Assembly (NCBI RefSeq): GCF_030056735.1
Contig: NZ_JASHKN010000001.1
Location: 434,001 to 498,000 of the forward strand
From: Rhodococcus sp. IEGM 1409
GTDB lineage: Bacteria > Actinomycetota > Actinomycetes > Mycobacteriales > Mycobacteriaceae
Direction of reading: 5' to 3'
Length of the DNA stretch: 64,000 nt
Below are positions 44,398 to 53,306 of this stretch, piece after piece. Every line of letters begins with the position of its first letter. The stretch's first letter is position 1. The notes beneath the pieces are model-generated. The model did not search any database, was not told the origin of the DNA, and saw only the letters and a program-made list of their open reading frames with translations. The translations under genes were made by a program, and so were the position numbers.

Positions 44398-45195
44398 ATG
44401 TCCACAGCACTGACTCATGCAGAAGACACACAGATCAAAGCTTCCAACGGGCGGATCGCACTCGAGCCGAACCCCCGCCGAATTCGAGCATTCTTCGCTG
44501 GTCACGCCGTCGCGGACACCATTCGTTCGGTCTACCTGTTCGAACGCGGCCGCCTGCCGATGTACTACATCCCCCTCGCCGACGTTCGCACCGACTTCCT
44601 CGTTCCGACGTCGACGACCACCCATTGCCCATGGAAGGGTGACGCCACGTATTGGACGATCGAGATCGGGGATCGCCGCGCCGAGGACGCTGTCTGGTCA
44701 TATCCCGAACAGTTCGACAAAGCTCTGGACCTGAGTGAGTACGTCGCGTTCTACTGGGATCGCATGGACGCCTGGTTCGAGGAGGATCAACAAGTCTTTG
44801 TCCACGCCCGCGATCCATACGTACGTATCGACGCACTCCCCTCGTCCCGGCACGTCCAGGTTTTTGTCGGCGACGTGCTGGTCGCCGAGACGACACGACC
44901 CCGACTGCTCTTCGAAACCGGCCTGCCCACCCGGTACTACATTCCGAGAATCGACGTTCGCAGCGAGTACTTTGCCGCATCCCCGACCACTACCGCCTGC
45001 CCGTACAAGGGCACCGCGTCGTATCTGTCCTTCACCGGCACACCCGAACTCGCACCGATCGACGATCTGGCGTGGTTCTATCCGTTCACCACCGCCGAAG
45101 CGTCCGGAATCGACGACCATGCGTCGTTCTATCCCGAACGCGTCGGCAAGATCCTGGTGGACGGCGCCGAAATCCAAGAAGGTGCAGGCATCTGA
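44398..45195 (+). CDS. DUF427 protein with two domain copies
   Basis: A 265-aa protein holding two DUF427 modules, each a small beta-rich unit. The first has RIRAFFAGHAVADTIRSVYLFE ... YYIPLADVRTDFL ... TTTHCPWKGDATYW, and the second has HVQVFVGDVLVAETTRPRLLFE ... YYIPRIDVRSEYF ... TTTACPYKGTASYL. The function of the family is unknown. The open frame runs upstream into the Ddn pseudogene, but ATG at 44398 has CAGGAG at good spacing and is the true start. Converges with the MFS gene. Confidence 0.88.
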   Translation: MSTALTHAEDTQIKASNGRIALEPNPRRIRAFFAGHAVADTIRSVYLFERGRLPMYYIPLADVRTDFLVPTSTTTHCPWKGDATYWTIEIGDRRAEDAVWSYPEQFDKALDLSEYVAFYWDRMDAWFEEDQQVFVHARDPYVRIDALPSSRHVQVFVGDVLVAETTRPRLLFETGLPTRYYIPRIDVRSEYFAASPTTTACPYKGTASYLSFTGTPELAPIDDLAWFYPFTTAEASGIDDHASFYPERVGKILVDGAEIQEGAGI

Positions 45196-45207
45196 AAGGT
45201 GCGGTGC

Positions 45208-46440
45208 CTATCCCACCGCGACAGGGGATTCCGGGATTCGTAGTTCAGCCGTCTCCAGTCGGCGATCGTGCATCCACACCAACACCGTTGCGAGGGAGAA
45301 GACCAACCCGGCGATGCATACTCCATTCCAGCCGAACGACTTCCACACCACTGATCCCACTGCCGAGCCCACGGCTGCACCGACGAAGTAGGTAGTCATG
45401 TACACGGAGTTCACACGCGAACGTGCTTCGGGGACAAGGGCGTAGATCACGTTCTGGTTGCTGACGTGCACTCCCTGCAGCGCGAGGTCGGCAAGAACGA
45501 TGGCGACAAGAAACCACACTATATGCGCGGCACCGGCGAAAAAGGGAAGCCACGAGACCAACAGAATCGCAATGGCCCCGCCGGTTGCCACCTGACCCAA
45601 TCCCCGATCGGCCAGTCTGCCTGCCACTGTCGCCATCAACGCTCCCGCCACACCGAGTAGTCCAACCAGGCCGATTTGGGTGTCGCTGTAGCCGAATTCG
45701 TCGGAGAGCAGAAAGGCCATGGTTGTGAAAACAGTGCTGACAGCAGCAAAGGCCAACCCGCCCATAGCCGATCGAGTCCTCAGGCGCGGCAACGTAGCAG
45801 CCAACCTCCCTACCGACGCAAGCGTTGCGCCGTAACCGGCCTTCGGACGATCTGCCGAATCGGAAGGCAGAGATCGCCACAAAGCCACGGCCATCGCCAC
45901 CATCAGCACCGCCGCCACCTTGTACACCGTCGACCAACCTCCCAGTCCGGAGAGCACACCGGCAACGCTGCGCGCCAACAGGATTCCGATCAGTAGTCCA
46001 CTCATGATCGTACCGACCACCTGACCCGACCTCTCGGGTTCAGCCAGTGAGGCGGCAAACGGAATCAGTACCTGCGCGGCGACCGAAAAGATGCCTGCCA
46101 CTGCGATTCCCACTGCCAGCGTGGCAAAGTTCGGCGCAAATCCGCTGACCGCTTGACCGGTCGCCGCCAGCAGCATGAGCCCTACCGTCAGCTTGCGTCG
46201 GTCCACCATGTCGCCTACCGGAACCAGGAGTATCAATCCGAGTGCATACGCGACCTGTGCAATGGTCACCGTCGCCGCCGCGGTCGAGGCGGACACATTC
46301 AGGTGATCCGAGATGGAATCGAGGAGTGGCTGATTGAAATAGTTACCGCCTGCACACAGCCCTGTCGCCGCGGCCATGAGCAGCACTATCGGTAGTCCGA
46401 GCCTCGGACGCGCGTCGCTTGAAATCATGTCGCCAAGCAT
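45208..46440 (-). CDS. MFS transporter, DHA1-like
   Basis: About 410 aa with twelve membrane segments. GGNYFNQPLLDSISDHLNVS near the N-terminus and the loop VGDMVDRRKLTVG between segments 2 and 3 (motif A variant) are typical of the YgaY/YnfM-like major facilitator subgroup that exports drugs or metabolites. Divergent from a LysR gene with an inverted repeat between them, so probably LysR-controlled. ATG at 46440 is chosen; GTG at 46452 and ATG at 46428 are alternatives. Substrate unknown. Confidence 0.87.
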   Translation of the reverse strand: MLGDMISSDARPRLGLPIVLLMAAATGLCAGGNYFNQPLLDSISDHLNVSASTAAATVTIAQVAYALGLILLVPVGDMVDRRKLTVGLMLLAATGQAVSGFAPNFATLAVGIAVAGIFSVAAQVLIPFAASLAEPERSGQVVGTIMSGLLIGILLARSVAGVLSGLGGWSTVYKVAAVLMVAMAVALWRSLPSDSADRPKAGYGATLASVGRLAATLPRLRTRSAMGGLAFAAVSTVFTTMAFLLSDEFGYSDTQIGLVGLLGVAGALMATVAGRLADRGLGQVATGGAIAILLVSWLPFFAGAAHIVWFLVAIVLADLALQGVHVSNQNVIYALVPEARSRVNSVYMTTYFVGAAVGSAVGSVVWKSFGWNGVCIAGLVFSLATVLVWMHDRRLETAELRIPESPVAVG

Positions 46441-46465
46441 GACCCTCCGCACCGGCGTGCGTCCA

Positions 46466-46505
46466 ATAGATGAATACGCATGATCTATCGCCGAGAACGA
46501 TAGAT
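46466..46505. promoter_or_regulatory. LysR operator in the MFS/LysR intergenic region
   Basis: ATCTATCG-CCGAGAA-CGATAGAT (46483-46505) is a perfect 8-bp-armed repeat. The half ATAGAT (46466-46471) pairs with ATCTAT (46483-46488) across 11 bases, the T-N11-A spacing of LysR sites. It ends seven bases before the LysR start. Confidence 0.6.
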
Positions 46506-46512
46506 TGATGCA

Positions 46513-47388
46513 ATGGAACTACGTCACATTCGCTACGCCCTTGCCGTTGCGGAAGACAGGCACTTCAGCCGGGCAGCAGCGCGGTTGCACGTTTCCCAGT
46601 CCGCCCTGAGCACCCAGATCAGAGACCTCGAAAAGGAGCTGGGAGTGGAACTGTTCAACCGAAACAGTCGCAACGTCGGCCTGACTGCTGCCGGCGAGGT
46701 TTTTGTTGCACGCTCCCGTGAGGTACTCGGCGCCGTGTCGAGGCTGGTCAGCGATGTCTCGGCTCGGAGCAACGAGCAGGTGCGGCTGACGGTCGGCACC
46801 ATCACCTCGGCAGGACGCGTCGACGTCGGCCGCGCGCTGGCAGATCTGACACGCCGACACCCTGCAATCAACATCACCGCGCGGCCGTACGGCAGTGAGG
46901 TGGTGATCGAGGGAGTTCGGTCCGGCGCGATCGACGTCGGCATAGTCGGATTGGCCGCCGGCCGCCTACCCAAGAGCTTTGCCGCGGCACCGTTGTGGAG
47001 TGAACCGACCGCAGCGTTTGTCGCTCCCGGCCATCCCTTTGCCCAGGCCTCGTCGATCAGGCTCGAAGACCTACGAGATCACACTCTCGTGGACTTCGCC
47101 TCGGGCAGCGAGGCTCGTGTCCAAACCGACCAGGCCTTCGCCGAATCACAGGTCCCTCGCGGAAAAACCCTCGAAGCCAACTCCGTGGACCTGATCTGTT
47201 CACTGACCGCCAACGGTTTGGGCGTCGGCCTGCTCCCCCGATCCATGAGCGCCCTACATCCCGAACTGATCTGCATTCCGATCACCGATGCACCACATCG
47301 GATCGTCCACGCAATTACCGAACCCACCCATTCGTCTGCCCTCGCCCGAGAGTTCGTCGAACTGCTCGCGGCGCAGTTCGCTACTTGA
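46513..47388 (+). CDS. LysR-family transcriptional regulator
   Basis: A 291-aa LTTR. The N-terminal winged HTH is canonical (MELRHIRYALAVAEDRHFSRA, SQSALSTQIRDLEKELG, LFNRNSRNVGLTAAG), followed by the periplasmic-binding-protein-like effector domain from about residue 90. Divergent from and presumed regulator of the MFS exporter; effector unknown. The 3' end overlaps the convergent Fpg-like gene by eight bases. Confidence 0.93.
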   Translation: MELRHIRYALAVAEDRHFSRAAARLHVSQSALSTQIRDLEKELGVELFNRNSRNVGLTAAGEVFVARSREVLGAVSRLVSDVSARSNEQVRLTVGTITSAGRVDVGRALADLTRRHPAINITARPYGSEVVIEGVRSGAIDVGIVGLAAGRLPKSFAAAPLWSEPTAAFVAPGHPFAQASSIRLEDLRDHTLVDFASGSEARVQTDQAFAESQVPRGKTLEANSVDLICSLTANGLGVGLLPRSMSALHPELICIPITDAPHRIVHAITEPTHSSALAREFVELLAAQFAT

Positions 47389-48247
47389 GTAGTTTTGACA
47401 TTCGCCTGTCTGCCAACGGTTTACCACCGGTCTGGCACGTTGCGCAGTACTGAAAAGAGCGTTCTGCGAACGACACTTCGCGTACGACGTCACCACACAC
47501 CGGGCAGGGAAGTCCGGTACGCGCGTGTACTCGCATCCCCGAGCGTTTCTCACCTTTGAGTCGGGCCGCGTCCTGGCCCTCCAAACGCTCGATCGCGTCG
47601 GCCAGCGTGGATCGCATCACGGCGTACAGCGTCGAAATCTGCTCCGGTGTCAGGCGCGACGAGGTCGCGAACGGCGAGAGTTTCGCGGTGTGGAGGATCT
47701 CGTCCGAGTAGGCGTTCCCGATACCGGCGATCAGCGACTGATCAACTATCGAGTTCTTGATCCGCGCCGACGTGCCGCCCAGAATCTCTGCGAACTCAGC
47801 TTCCGTCACAGCCATCGCGTCCGGCCCCAATCGGGCGATGCCTGGAACCTCCTGCGGATCGTGGACCACCCAGACTGCAAGGCGCTTCTTGGTACCCGCC
47901 TCGGTGAGATCGAATGCCGGCGTCAACCCTTCGGGTGTGAAGAAATGGACGCGCAGCGCCAACGGCCCCTTGCCCGGCTTCGGCGGTGTTGCCGACGGAT
48001 TGTCGAGCCAACGCATCCAACCGGCACGCGAGAGATGCGTGACCAACCACAACCCGTCGCAGTCCAGCGCCAGATGCTTTCCGAAGCGGGCGGCGCCCGT
48101 CACGTCATGCCCTTGCAAAGCCGTGATCGGCGGATCGAAGGTCTTGAGCACACTCAGTGCTGCGATGTCGACGCGTCCCACCACTGCGCCGACCGCGTGC
48201 TGACGAAGGAACCCTGCCAGCGCTTCCACCTCGGGTAGTTCAGGCAT
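47381..48247 (-). CDS. Fpg/Nei family DNA glycosylase
   Basis: A 288-aa base-excision-repair enzyme. The catalytic N-terminal Pro-Glu (MPELPEVEALAGFLRQHAVG), helix-two-turn-helix region KNSIVDQSLIAGIGNAYSDEIL and C-terminal zinc finger CPVCGD...CATCQTGGK are all present. Length suits an Fpg paralogue; an fpg-like gene (Rv0944) flanks this region in M. tuberculosis. Whether it prefers oxidised purines (Fpg) or pyrimidines (Nei) cannot be told here. ATG at 48247; no strong ribosome site. Confidence 0.9.
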   Translation of the reverse strand: MPELPEVEALAGFLRQHAVGAVVGRVDIAALSVLKTFDPPITALQGHDVTGAARFGKHLALDCDGLWLVTHLSRAGWMRWLDNPSATPPKPGKGPLALRVHFFTPEGLTPAFDLTEAGTKKRLAVWVVHDPQEVPGIARLGPDAMAVTEAEFAEILGGTSARIKNSIVDQSLIAGIGNAYSDEILHTAKLSPFATSSRLTPEQISTLYAVMRSTLADAIERLEGQDAARLKGEKRSGMRVHARTGLPCPVCGDVVREVSFAERSFQYCATCQTGGKPLADRRMSKLLK

Positions 48248-48287
48248 GGCAACAGACTAGCGCCGACCACGGACACTCACAGTGCGC

Positions 48288-49463
48288 TCAGTCCGTTTCC
48301 GTCTGCAGAACCACCGAGTGCCCACCGCGCGCCTTCGCCGAATACATCGCCCGATCCGCTCGCCGCATCAGGGTCGGGTAGGCGACCAGCGCATCGTCCG
48401 CTGACGCGAAAGGCCCTGCGATCTTTGCGATTCCGATGCTCATGGCCACCTCGGGAAGATCGGGCGAGGTGATCGTCGACCGCAGAAGGTCATGTTCGAG
48501 TCGATCGAACGAGCGTTGATCGACCGAATCGACGATGACGAACTCGTCGCCGCCTATCCGTGCGATCAACGCTGTCGGGCCGGCACATTCGACCAGTCGC
48601 GATCCGACTTTTTCGATCACAGCGTCGCCGACGGAGTGTCCGTACTCGTCGTTGATGGCTTTGAATCGATTGATGTCGACAGCAGCGACGACCAAGAGCG
48701 TCGAGTGCGTGTGCGACCGCTCCAGCAACAGTCGCACCTCGTCGGCCAGTCCCCTCCTGTTGAGCAGTCCGGTCAGAGGGTCCAATTGCGATTTCAACGC
48801 GTCGGTGCCGAGGATGGAGAAAATAAACTGGCTGGCAAAGGGAATCACATAGATCGCCGCGCCGACCAGAACTACCAAGGCGACCAGAACCGGAACATCC
48901 GAATAGTTTTCGACTACGGAAATGCGTGTCACGATGCCGATGACGACAATGAATACCCACAACATATGCAGGCTCTGCAATCGTGCATTGTGAAAAAACG
49001 CGATGTAGCCGCCGATCACGGAGAACATCACGGCATGCGCCAATGCCGCAAGCGGATTGGAATACAACAGCATTGCGGCCGCTATTCCCGTTTCCGAGTA
49101 GAGCACAAAAGCGTATGACCAGGAGCGGGACAGACTGCGCCTCGTCGAGAGAACGACGGCCATCATCACGGTTACGACAATGATGACGGCATTCGCGGTG
49201 CGCGCGTGGGGACTGGTCGGTCCCTGCGGACTGAAGCGTGTCAGGAGCATGATGACGGTGACCAGCACCAACGAGCAGACGACAAGAAATCGCGAAGCAA
49301 CGGTCAACCCTTTGTCCGCGAGATAGCGGTTGAAGGGGTCGAATTGGTCCGGCCGGCGATACCAATCGGCCAGGTGAGAAGAAATCAGCCGGAAAGCAAA
49401 ACCCGAGAGCGGTCGTTGCGGCGCGACGGCGTCCGAACGCTCCACATTCCCGGTTGATCCCAT
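48288..49463 (-). CDS. Membrane-bound GGDEF protein (diguanylate cyclase), copy 1
   Basis: A 391-aa protein with five or six N-terminal membrane segments (about residues 55-225) and a C-terminal GGDEF domain (about 230-385). The active loop is intact (ARIGGDEFVIVD), with the upstream DPLTGLLNRRGL and DINRFKAINDEYGHSVGDAVI metal/GTP residues. No RxxD inhibitory site is visible five residues before GGDEF. It should make cyclic di-GMP at the membrane. Adjacent gene is a paralogue sharing the N-terminal WYRRPDQFD-FNRYLA-KGL pattern. Confidence 0.9.
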   Translation of the reverse strand: MGSTGNVERSDAVAPQRPLSGFAFRLISSHLADWYRRPDQFDPFNRYLADKGLTVASRFLVVCSLVLVTVIMLLTRFSPQGPTSPHARTANAVIIVVTVMMAVVLSTRRSLSRSWSYAFVLYSETGIAAAMLLYSNPLAALAHAVMFSVIGGYIAFFHNARLQSLHMLWVFIVVIGIVTRISVVENYSDVPVLVALVVLVGAAIYVIPFASQFIFSILGTDALKSQLDPLTGLLNRRGLADEVRLLLERSHTHSTLLVVAAVDINRFKAINDEYGHSVGDAVIEKVGSRLVECAGPTALIARIGGDEFVIVDSVDQRSFDRLEHDLLRSTITSPDLPEVAMSIGIAKIAGPFASADDALVAYPTLMRRADRAMYSAKARGGHSVVLQTETD

Positions 49464-49506
49464 GAGGTCAGGGTAATCCAGTCAACTCCCCGCAATCAGA
49501 CAATTC

Positions 49507-50673
49507 TCACTGTTTTCCGTCCCAGATCACAACCTGATTGCCGCCGGCAGCTTTCGCTCGATACATCGAGGCATCGGCTACTCGAAACAGTTCCGTCAAC
49601 TCCTCGTCGGAAATGATCGCTGACCATTCGGCAGAGGTGATCGCGACTCCGACGCTGGTCGTCACTGCCGGATCATGATCATCGATTCGCAAGTGCCTTC
49701 GCAGATTGCCTTCGAATGCAGACGCTGCACCGACGTCTATCGTGTCGACCAAGACGAACTCGTCCCCACCGAACCTGGCGAAGAGCGCGTTCTCACTGCC
49801 GCACCACCGCAGTCGATCAGCAATCTGTCGAAGTACAAGATCTCCCTCTTCGTGCCCGCGCGAGTCGTTGACGCTCTTGAACGAATCGACATCGACAATC
49901 GCAACGACATACGACGATTTGCTCGACGCACGTCCCGTTGCCCCCATTTCGACAACAGCTCGCTGCAGCCCGCGCCGGTTCAGAAGGCCGGTCAACGGAT
50001 CGACATCCGAACTGTCGGCGTCGGATCCGAGAAGTGAGAGGACGAACTGGCAGGCAAACGGGATGACCACGATCCCGGTGGCGATTATCAGACACAATGC
50101 AGTGGCCAGCGCAGGATCCGCATAGATCGCGACCTTTCGACCGACGACTGCAAGAACCACGATCGACAACGCCATGTGCAGCGCCTGGAGTCTCGCGTTG
50201 TGGAAGTAGGCGATGTAGCCGCCGATCAACAGGAAGAGCACACACTGGATCAACCCGATGAACGGATCGCTGTTCAGAAACACGCCGACAACTACGCCGA
50301 CCTCGCAGTAGGCGACAAAAAAGTACGACCACCGACGCGTGATTTCGGGCAGAAGACAGAAGAGCAAGATCACCGCGACCGTGACAGCGATGATCAGGGC
50401 GTTGACGACACTGGTGACATGGTTGTGAACGCCCGCGTCGCTGAAGCGCAACAGAGTCATCGCGATGACGACCGTCGTCAAGGAACCGATGACCAGCAAT
50501 CGGACGGCTAGTTCTAATCCCTTCGTGGCGAGGTATCGATTGAAGCTGTCGAATTGATCAGGACGCCGATACCACTGAACGAGAAGGTCGAAAGCCGACT
50601 TCACAGCCGATTTTTCACGGCCACGCGGTGCGGGCAGAATCGACTGCAGTCGGTCCTGTCCGAACGATGTCAT
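49507..50673 (-). CDS. Membrane-bound GGDEF protein (diguanylate cyclase), copy 2
   Basis: A 388-aa paralogue of copy 1, lying 43 bp upstream of it on the same strand. GGDEF domain signatures are DPLTGLLNRRGLQRAVV, DVDSFKSVNDSRGHEEGD and FARFGGDEFVLVD; no RxxD I-site is evident. Six membrane segments precede it. TATGAT stands six bases before the ATG with no ribosome site, so it may be translated from a leaderless mRNA. The two genes may be cotranscribed, and their divergence suggests different input signals. Confidence 0.9.
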   Translation of the reverse strand: MTSFGQDRLQSILPAPRGREKSAVKSAFDLLVQWYRRPDQFDSFNRYLATKGLELAVRLLVIGSLTTVVIAMTLLRFSDAGVHNHVTSVVNALIIAVTVAVILLFCLLPEITRRWSYFFVAYCEVGVVVGVFLNSDPFIGLIQCVLFLLIGGYIAYFHNARLQALHMALSIVVLAVVGRKVAIYADPALATALCLIIATGIVVIPFACQFVLSLLGSDADSSDVDPLTGLLNRRGLQRAVVEMGATGRASSKSSYVVAIVDVDSFKSVNDSRGHEEGDLVLRQIADRLRWCGSENALFARFGGDEFVLVDTIDVGAASAFEGNLRRHLRIDDHDPAVTTSVGVAITSAEWSAIISDEELTELFRVADASMYRAKAAGGNQVVIWDGKQ

Positions 50674-50748
50674 GCGCAGATCATAGGTGCGCAGACCGCC
50701 ATTCGGGATCGCGAGCGCAGGATCGACAGTGCAATCTGTGGCCGGTTG

Positions 50749-51489
50749 TCAGCGTCGAAGAAGGTACGTATCCATGATCCAGCCGTGCTTCTCACGCAGC
50801 TCTGCCCGTCGCGAGACGATCAGATTTTCGACGTCGCGCAGTTTGCCGGAAATCAACTCCTCGTCCGGGGTCCCGAGGTACGCACCCCACCAGATCTCGG
50901 CGTCGTCTTCGGTCATCTGAGTGAACGTGCAATGCGCGTCGAGCATCACGACGGCGTTGTCCACTCCGTCAGGTAATCCCTCGGCCAGTTTGCGGCCGGT
51001 CGTGATGTGGATGGGTTCGCCGATTCGGTTCAGGACGATCCGGTGTTGTGCAGCCAGCGACTGCACGCTCGTGATCCCCGGGATGACGGAGTAGTCGAAC
51101 GACACTCTCCCGCGAGCGAGCACGCGCTCGACGATCCGCAGAGTGCTGTCGTAGAGGGAAGGGTCACCCCAGACGAGAATCGCGCCGACTCCGGGTTCGG
51201 CCGCGAATTCCGCTTCGAATTTCGCTGCCCGACGCTCGTGCCAGTCCTCGACGACACCTTCGTAATCGGTCGGGGTTCGGTCCCGCGGTGGGTCGGTAAT
51301 GTCGACCACCTTGTGCTCGTGGTGAACGTGCTCGGTAAGGATGCCGGTTCGCAGGTCGACCAGAGCCTGCTTCTCGTCACCCTTTCCGATGATGAAGAAG
51401 GTATCGGCCCTGTTCATGGCCTTGATCGCCTGAACCGTCACCTGGTCGGGATCACCCGCACCGATACCGATCACCAAGAGTTCGCGCAT
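50749..51489 (-). CDS. cobF: Precorrin-6A synthase (deacetylating)
   Basis: A 246-aa SAM-dependent methyltransferase of the cobalamin pathway. The N-terminal [22 protein letters not shown] and the central [19 protein letters not shown] are the tetrapyrrole-methylase signatures, and the [10 protein letters not shown] region is CobF-like. It methylates precorrin-5 at C-1 with loss of acetate in the aerobic route. No other cob genes are nearby. Divergent from thyA across the second palindromic repeat. Confidence 0.9.
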   Translation of the reverse strand: MRELLVIGIGAGDPDQVTVQAIKAMNRADTFFIIGKGDEKQALVDLRTGILTEHVHHEHKVVDITDPPRDRTPTDYEGVVEDWHERRAAKFEAEFAAEPGVGAILVWGDPSLYDSTLRIVERVLARGRVSFDYSVIPGITSVQSLAAQHRIVLNRIGEPIHITTGRKLAEGLPDGVDNAVVMLDAHCTFTQMTEDDAEIWWGAYLGTPDEELISGKLRDVENLIVSRRAELREKHGWIMDTYLLRR

Positions 51490-51504
51490 GCGCCGAGGCT
51501 ATAT

Positions 51505-51552
51505 TGCCGTGCGCCTTTATCAACCGCCGGAGGTTGACAAAGGCGCACGGCA
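51505..51552. repeat. 40-bp palindromic repeat, copy 2
   Basis: Outer arms TGCCGTGCGCCTTTAT and their near-complement are intact, while the central GGCGGTTAA is changed to GGAGGTTGA, with compensating loss of symmetry at two positions. It fills the cobF/thyA divergent space and ends 10 bases before the probable -10 of thyA. See copies at 7925-7968 and 57641-57688. Confidence 0.85.
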
Positions 51553-51562
51553 GGCTAGGCCC

Positions 51563-51568
51563 TAGACT
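51563..51568 (+). promoter_or_regulatory. -10 hexamer of a leaderless thyA transcript
   Basis: TAGACT, seven bases before the GTG start at 51576, with no Shine-Dalgarno. Confidence 0.45.
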
Positions 51569-51575
51569 GATTCCC

Positions 51576-52376
51576 GTGACTGTCTCCACTGCTTACGAAG
51601 ATCTCCTCCGGCTCGTCATGGAGACGGGTACCGCCAAATCCGATCGCACCGGAACCGGCACCCGCAGCATCTTCGGTCACCAGATGCGCTTCGATCTTGC
51701 CGACGGCTTTCCGCTCGTCACCACCAAGAAGGTCCACCTCAAGTCGATCGTCAACGAGCTCCTGTGGTTCCTGCGCGGCGACTCCAACGTGGCGTGGCTG
51801 CACGAGCACGGCGTCTCCATCTGGGACGAGTGGGCCGACGAGAACGGCGAACTCGGCCCCGTCTACGGCGTCCAGTGGCGTAGCTGGCCCACCCCTTCGG
51901 GCGAGCACATCGACCAGATCACGCAGACCGTCGAGACCCTGCGCTCGAACCCCGATTCGCGGAGAATCATCGTCTCGGCGTGGAACGTGGCCGACATTCC
52001 ACAGATGGCGCTGGCGCCCTGCCACGCTTTCTTCCAGTTCTACGTCGCCGACGGCAAGCTCTCGTGCCAGCTGTACCAGCGCAGCGCCGACATGTTCCTC
52101 GGCGTTCCGTTCAACATCGCCAGCTACGCGCTACTCACTCACATGATGGCCCAGCAGGCCGGACTCGACGTCGGTGAGTTCGTCTGGACCGGCGGCGACT
52201 GCCACATCTACGACAATCACGTCGATCAGGTCACCGAGCAGCTCAGTCGCGAGCCCCTTTCGCTGCCGACGCTGAAGCTGAACAAGCGCGACTCCATCTT
52301 CGACTACACCTTCGAGGACGTGGAGATCGTCGACTATCAGCACCACCCCGCGATCAAAGCGCCGGTTGCGGTCTGA
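51576..52376 (+). CDS. thyA: Thymidylate synthase
   Basis: A 266-aa enzyme making dTMP from dUMP with methylene-THF. Key blocks: [19 protein letters not shown] (phosphate Arg), [13 protein letters not shown], nucleophile Cys in [39 protein letters not shown] and the C-terminal IKAPVAV. The reading frame extends upstream through the palindrome; GTG at 51576 gives the standard length and N-terminus and is preceded by a leaderless -10. dfrA follows two bases later, giving a thyA-dfrA folate operon. Confidence 0.97.
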   Translation: MTVSTAYEDLLRLVMETGTAKSDRTGTGTRSIFGHQMRFDLADGFPLVTTKKVHLKSIVNELLWFLRGDSNVAWLHEHGVSIWDEWADENGELGPVYGVQWRSWPTPSGEHIDQITQTVETLRSNPDSRRIIVSAWNVADIPQMALAPCHAFFQFYVADGKLSCQLYQRSADMFLGVPFNIASYALLTHMMAQQAGLDVGEFVWTGGDCHIYDNHVDQVTEQLSREPLSLPTLKLNKRDSIFDYTFEDVEIVDYQHHPAIKAPVAV

Positions 52377-52378
52377 CG

Positions 52379-52870
52379 ATGGCCGATCGCACAGTCACCC
52401 TCGTCTGGGCACAGGCCCATGACGGCGTCATCGGCGCCGACAACACGATCCCGTGGCGCGTGTCCGAAGACATGGCCTACTTCAAACGCGTCACCATGGG
52501 GCATCCGGTGATCATGGGGCGACGCACCTGGGACTCGATTCCACTCAAGTTCCGGCCGTTCAGCGGGCGCCGGAACATCGTCGTCACCCGCGATCCGGAG
52601 TGGCACGCCGAAGGCGCCGAGGTAGTCCACAGCCTGGACGACGCCCTGGCGTTGCCGGACGGTGACGTCTTCGTCGTCGGTGGCGGGCAGATTTATTCGG
52701 CTGCACTGCCATTCGCGACGCACCTACTGGTGACCGAGATCGACATCGACATCGCCGGTGATGCCTTCGCTCCCGAGATCGGCTCCGAATGGAACCTGAA
52801 GTCCGACGAGCCCTGGCAGACCTCGGAGAAGAGCGGGCTGCGCTTCCGCTGGCTGGAATACACTCGCTGA
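52379..52870 (+). CDS. dfrA: Dihydrofolate reductase
   Basis: A 163-aa enzyme reducing dihydrofolate with NADPH. WAQAHDGVIGADNTIPWRVSEDMAYF carries the substrate Asp (in SEDM), GHPVIMGRRTWDSIP and RRNIVVTRD the NADPH loop, and FVVGGGQIYSAAL the conserved Gly-Gly. Slightly longer than the M. tuberculosis enzyme. It follows thyA immediately, regenerating the folate that ThyA oxidises. Confidence 0.97.
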   Translation: MADRTVTLVWAQAHDGVIGADNTIPWRVSEDMAYFKRVTMGHPVIMGRRTWDSIPLKFRPFSGRRNIVVTRDPEWHAEGAEVVHSLDDALALPDGDVFVVGGGQIYSAALPFATHLLVTEIDIDIAGDAFAPEIGSEWNLKSDEPWQTSEKSGLRFRWLEYTR

Positions 52871-52954
52871 CCGACTTCCGCCGATAACGAGGCACCTTGC
52901 GAGTGAGTCGGTCATACTCCAAGAACGACATTCACCGCTTTCGAGAGGTCTTCG

Positions 52955-53287
52955 ATGGACAAGAAGTCACTGACCGCTCTCGCTCGCCAACAGTTGAAAC
53001 TGGCGGGCTCGGCGACCAGCGGTCGCAGTTCACAAACCGTGTACGGCGGCCACCAGCGCAGCCTGCGACAGACGGTGATCGCGCTGAGCGCCGGCAAGAG
53101 CCTCGCCGAACACGACAGTCCGGGCGAAGCCACGCTGTTGGTTCTGAGCGGGAAGCTGAATCTTGTGTGTGGGAGCGACCAGTGGAAAGGATCCACCGGT
53201 GATTTCCTCGCCGTTCCGGCCGACCGGCACAGTGTCGAAGCGCTCGAAGACGTCGCATTTCTGCTGACCGTCGCCATGAAGGGCTGA
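52955..53287 (+). CDS. Small cupin-domain protein
   Basis: A 110-aa protein with a single cupin barrel: AGKSLAEHDSPGEATLLVLSG and GDFLAVPADRHSVEALED carry the two cupin motifs, though with only one clear metal His in each. The N-terminal 30 residues are polar and helical. Proteins of this kind (LuxR-adjacent cupins) are of unknown function. ATG at 52955 follows CGAGAGG. Part of the thyA-dfrA run, 84 bp after dfrA. Confidence 0.75.
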   Translation: MDKKSLTALARQQLKLAGSATSGRSSQTVYGGHQRSLRQTVIALSAGKSLAEHDSPGEATLLVLSGKLNLVCGSDQWKGSTGDFLAVPADRHSVEALEDVAFLLTVAMKG

Positions 53288-53306
53288 AGTCGGTAGCGTC
53301 TTCCGG

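Noticed and set aside
51504-51575. Upstream ATG start for thyA
   Set aside because: It would translate the palindromic repeat; ThyA of normal length starts at GTG 51576 with a proper -10.
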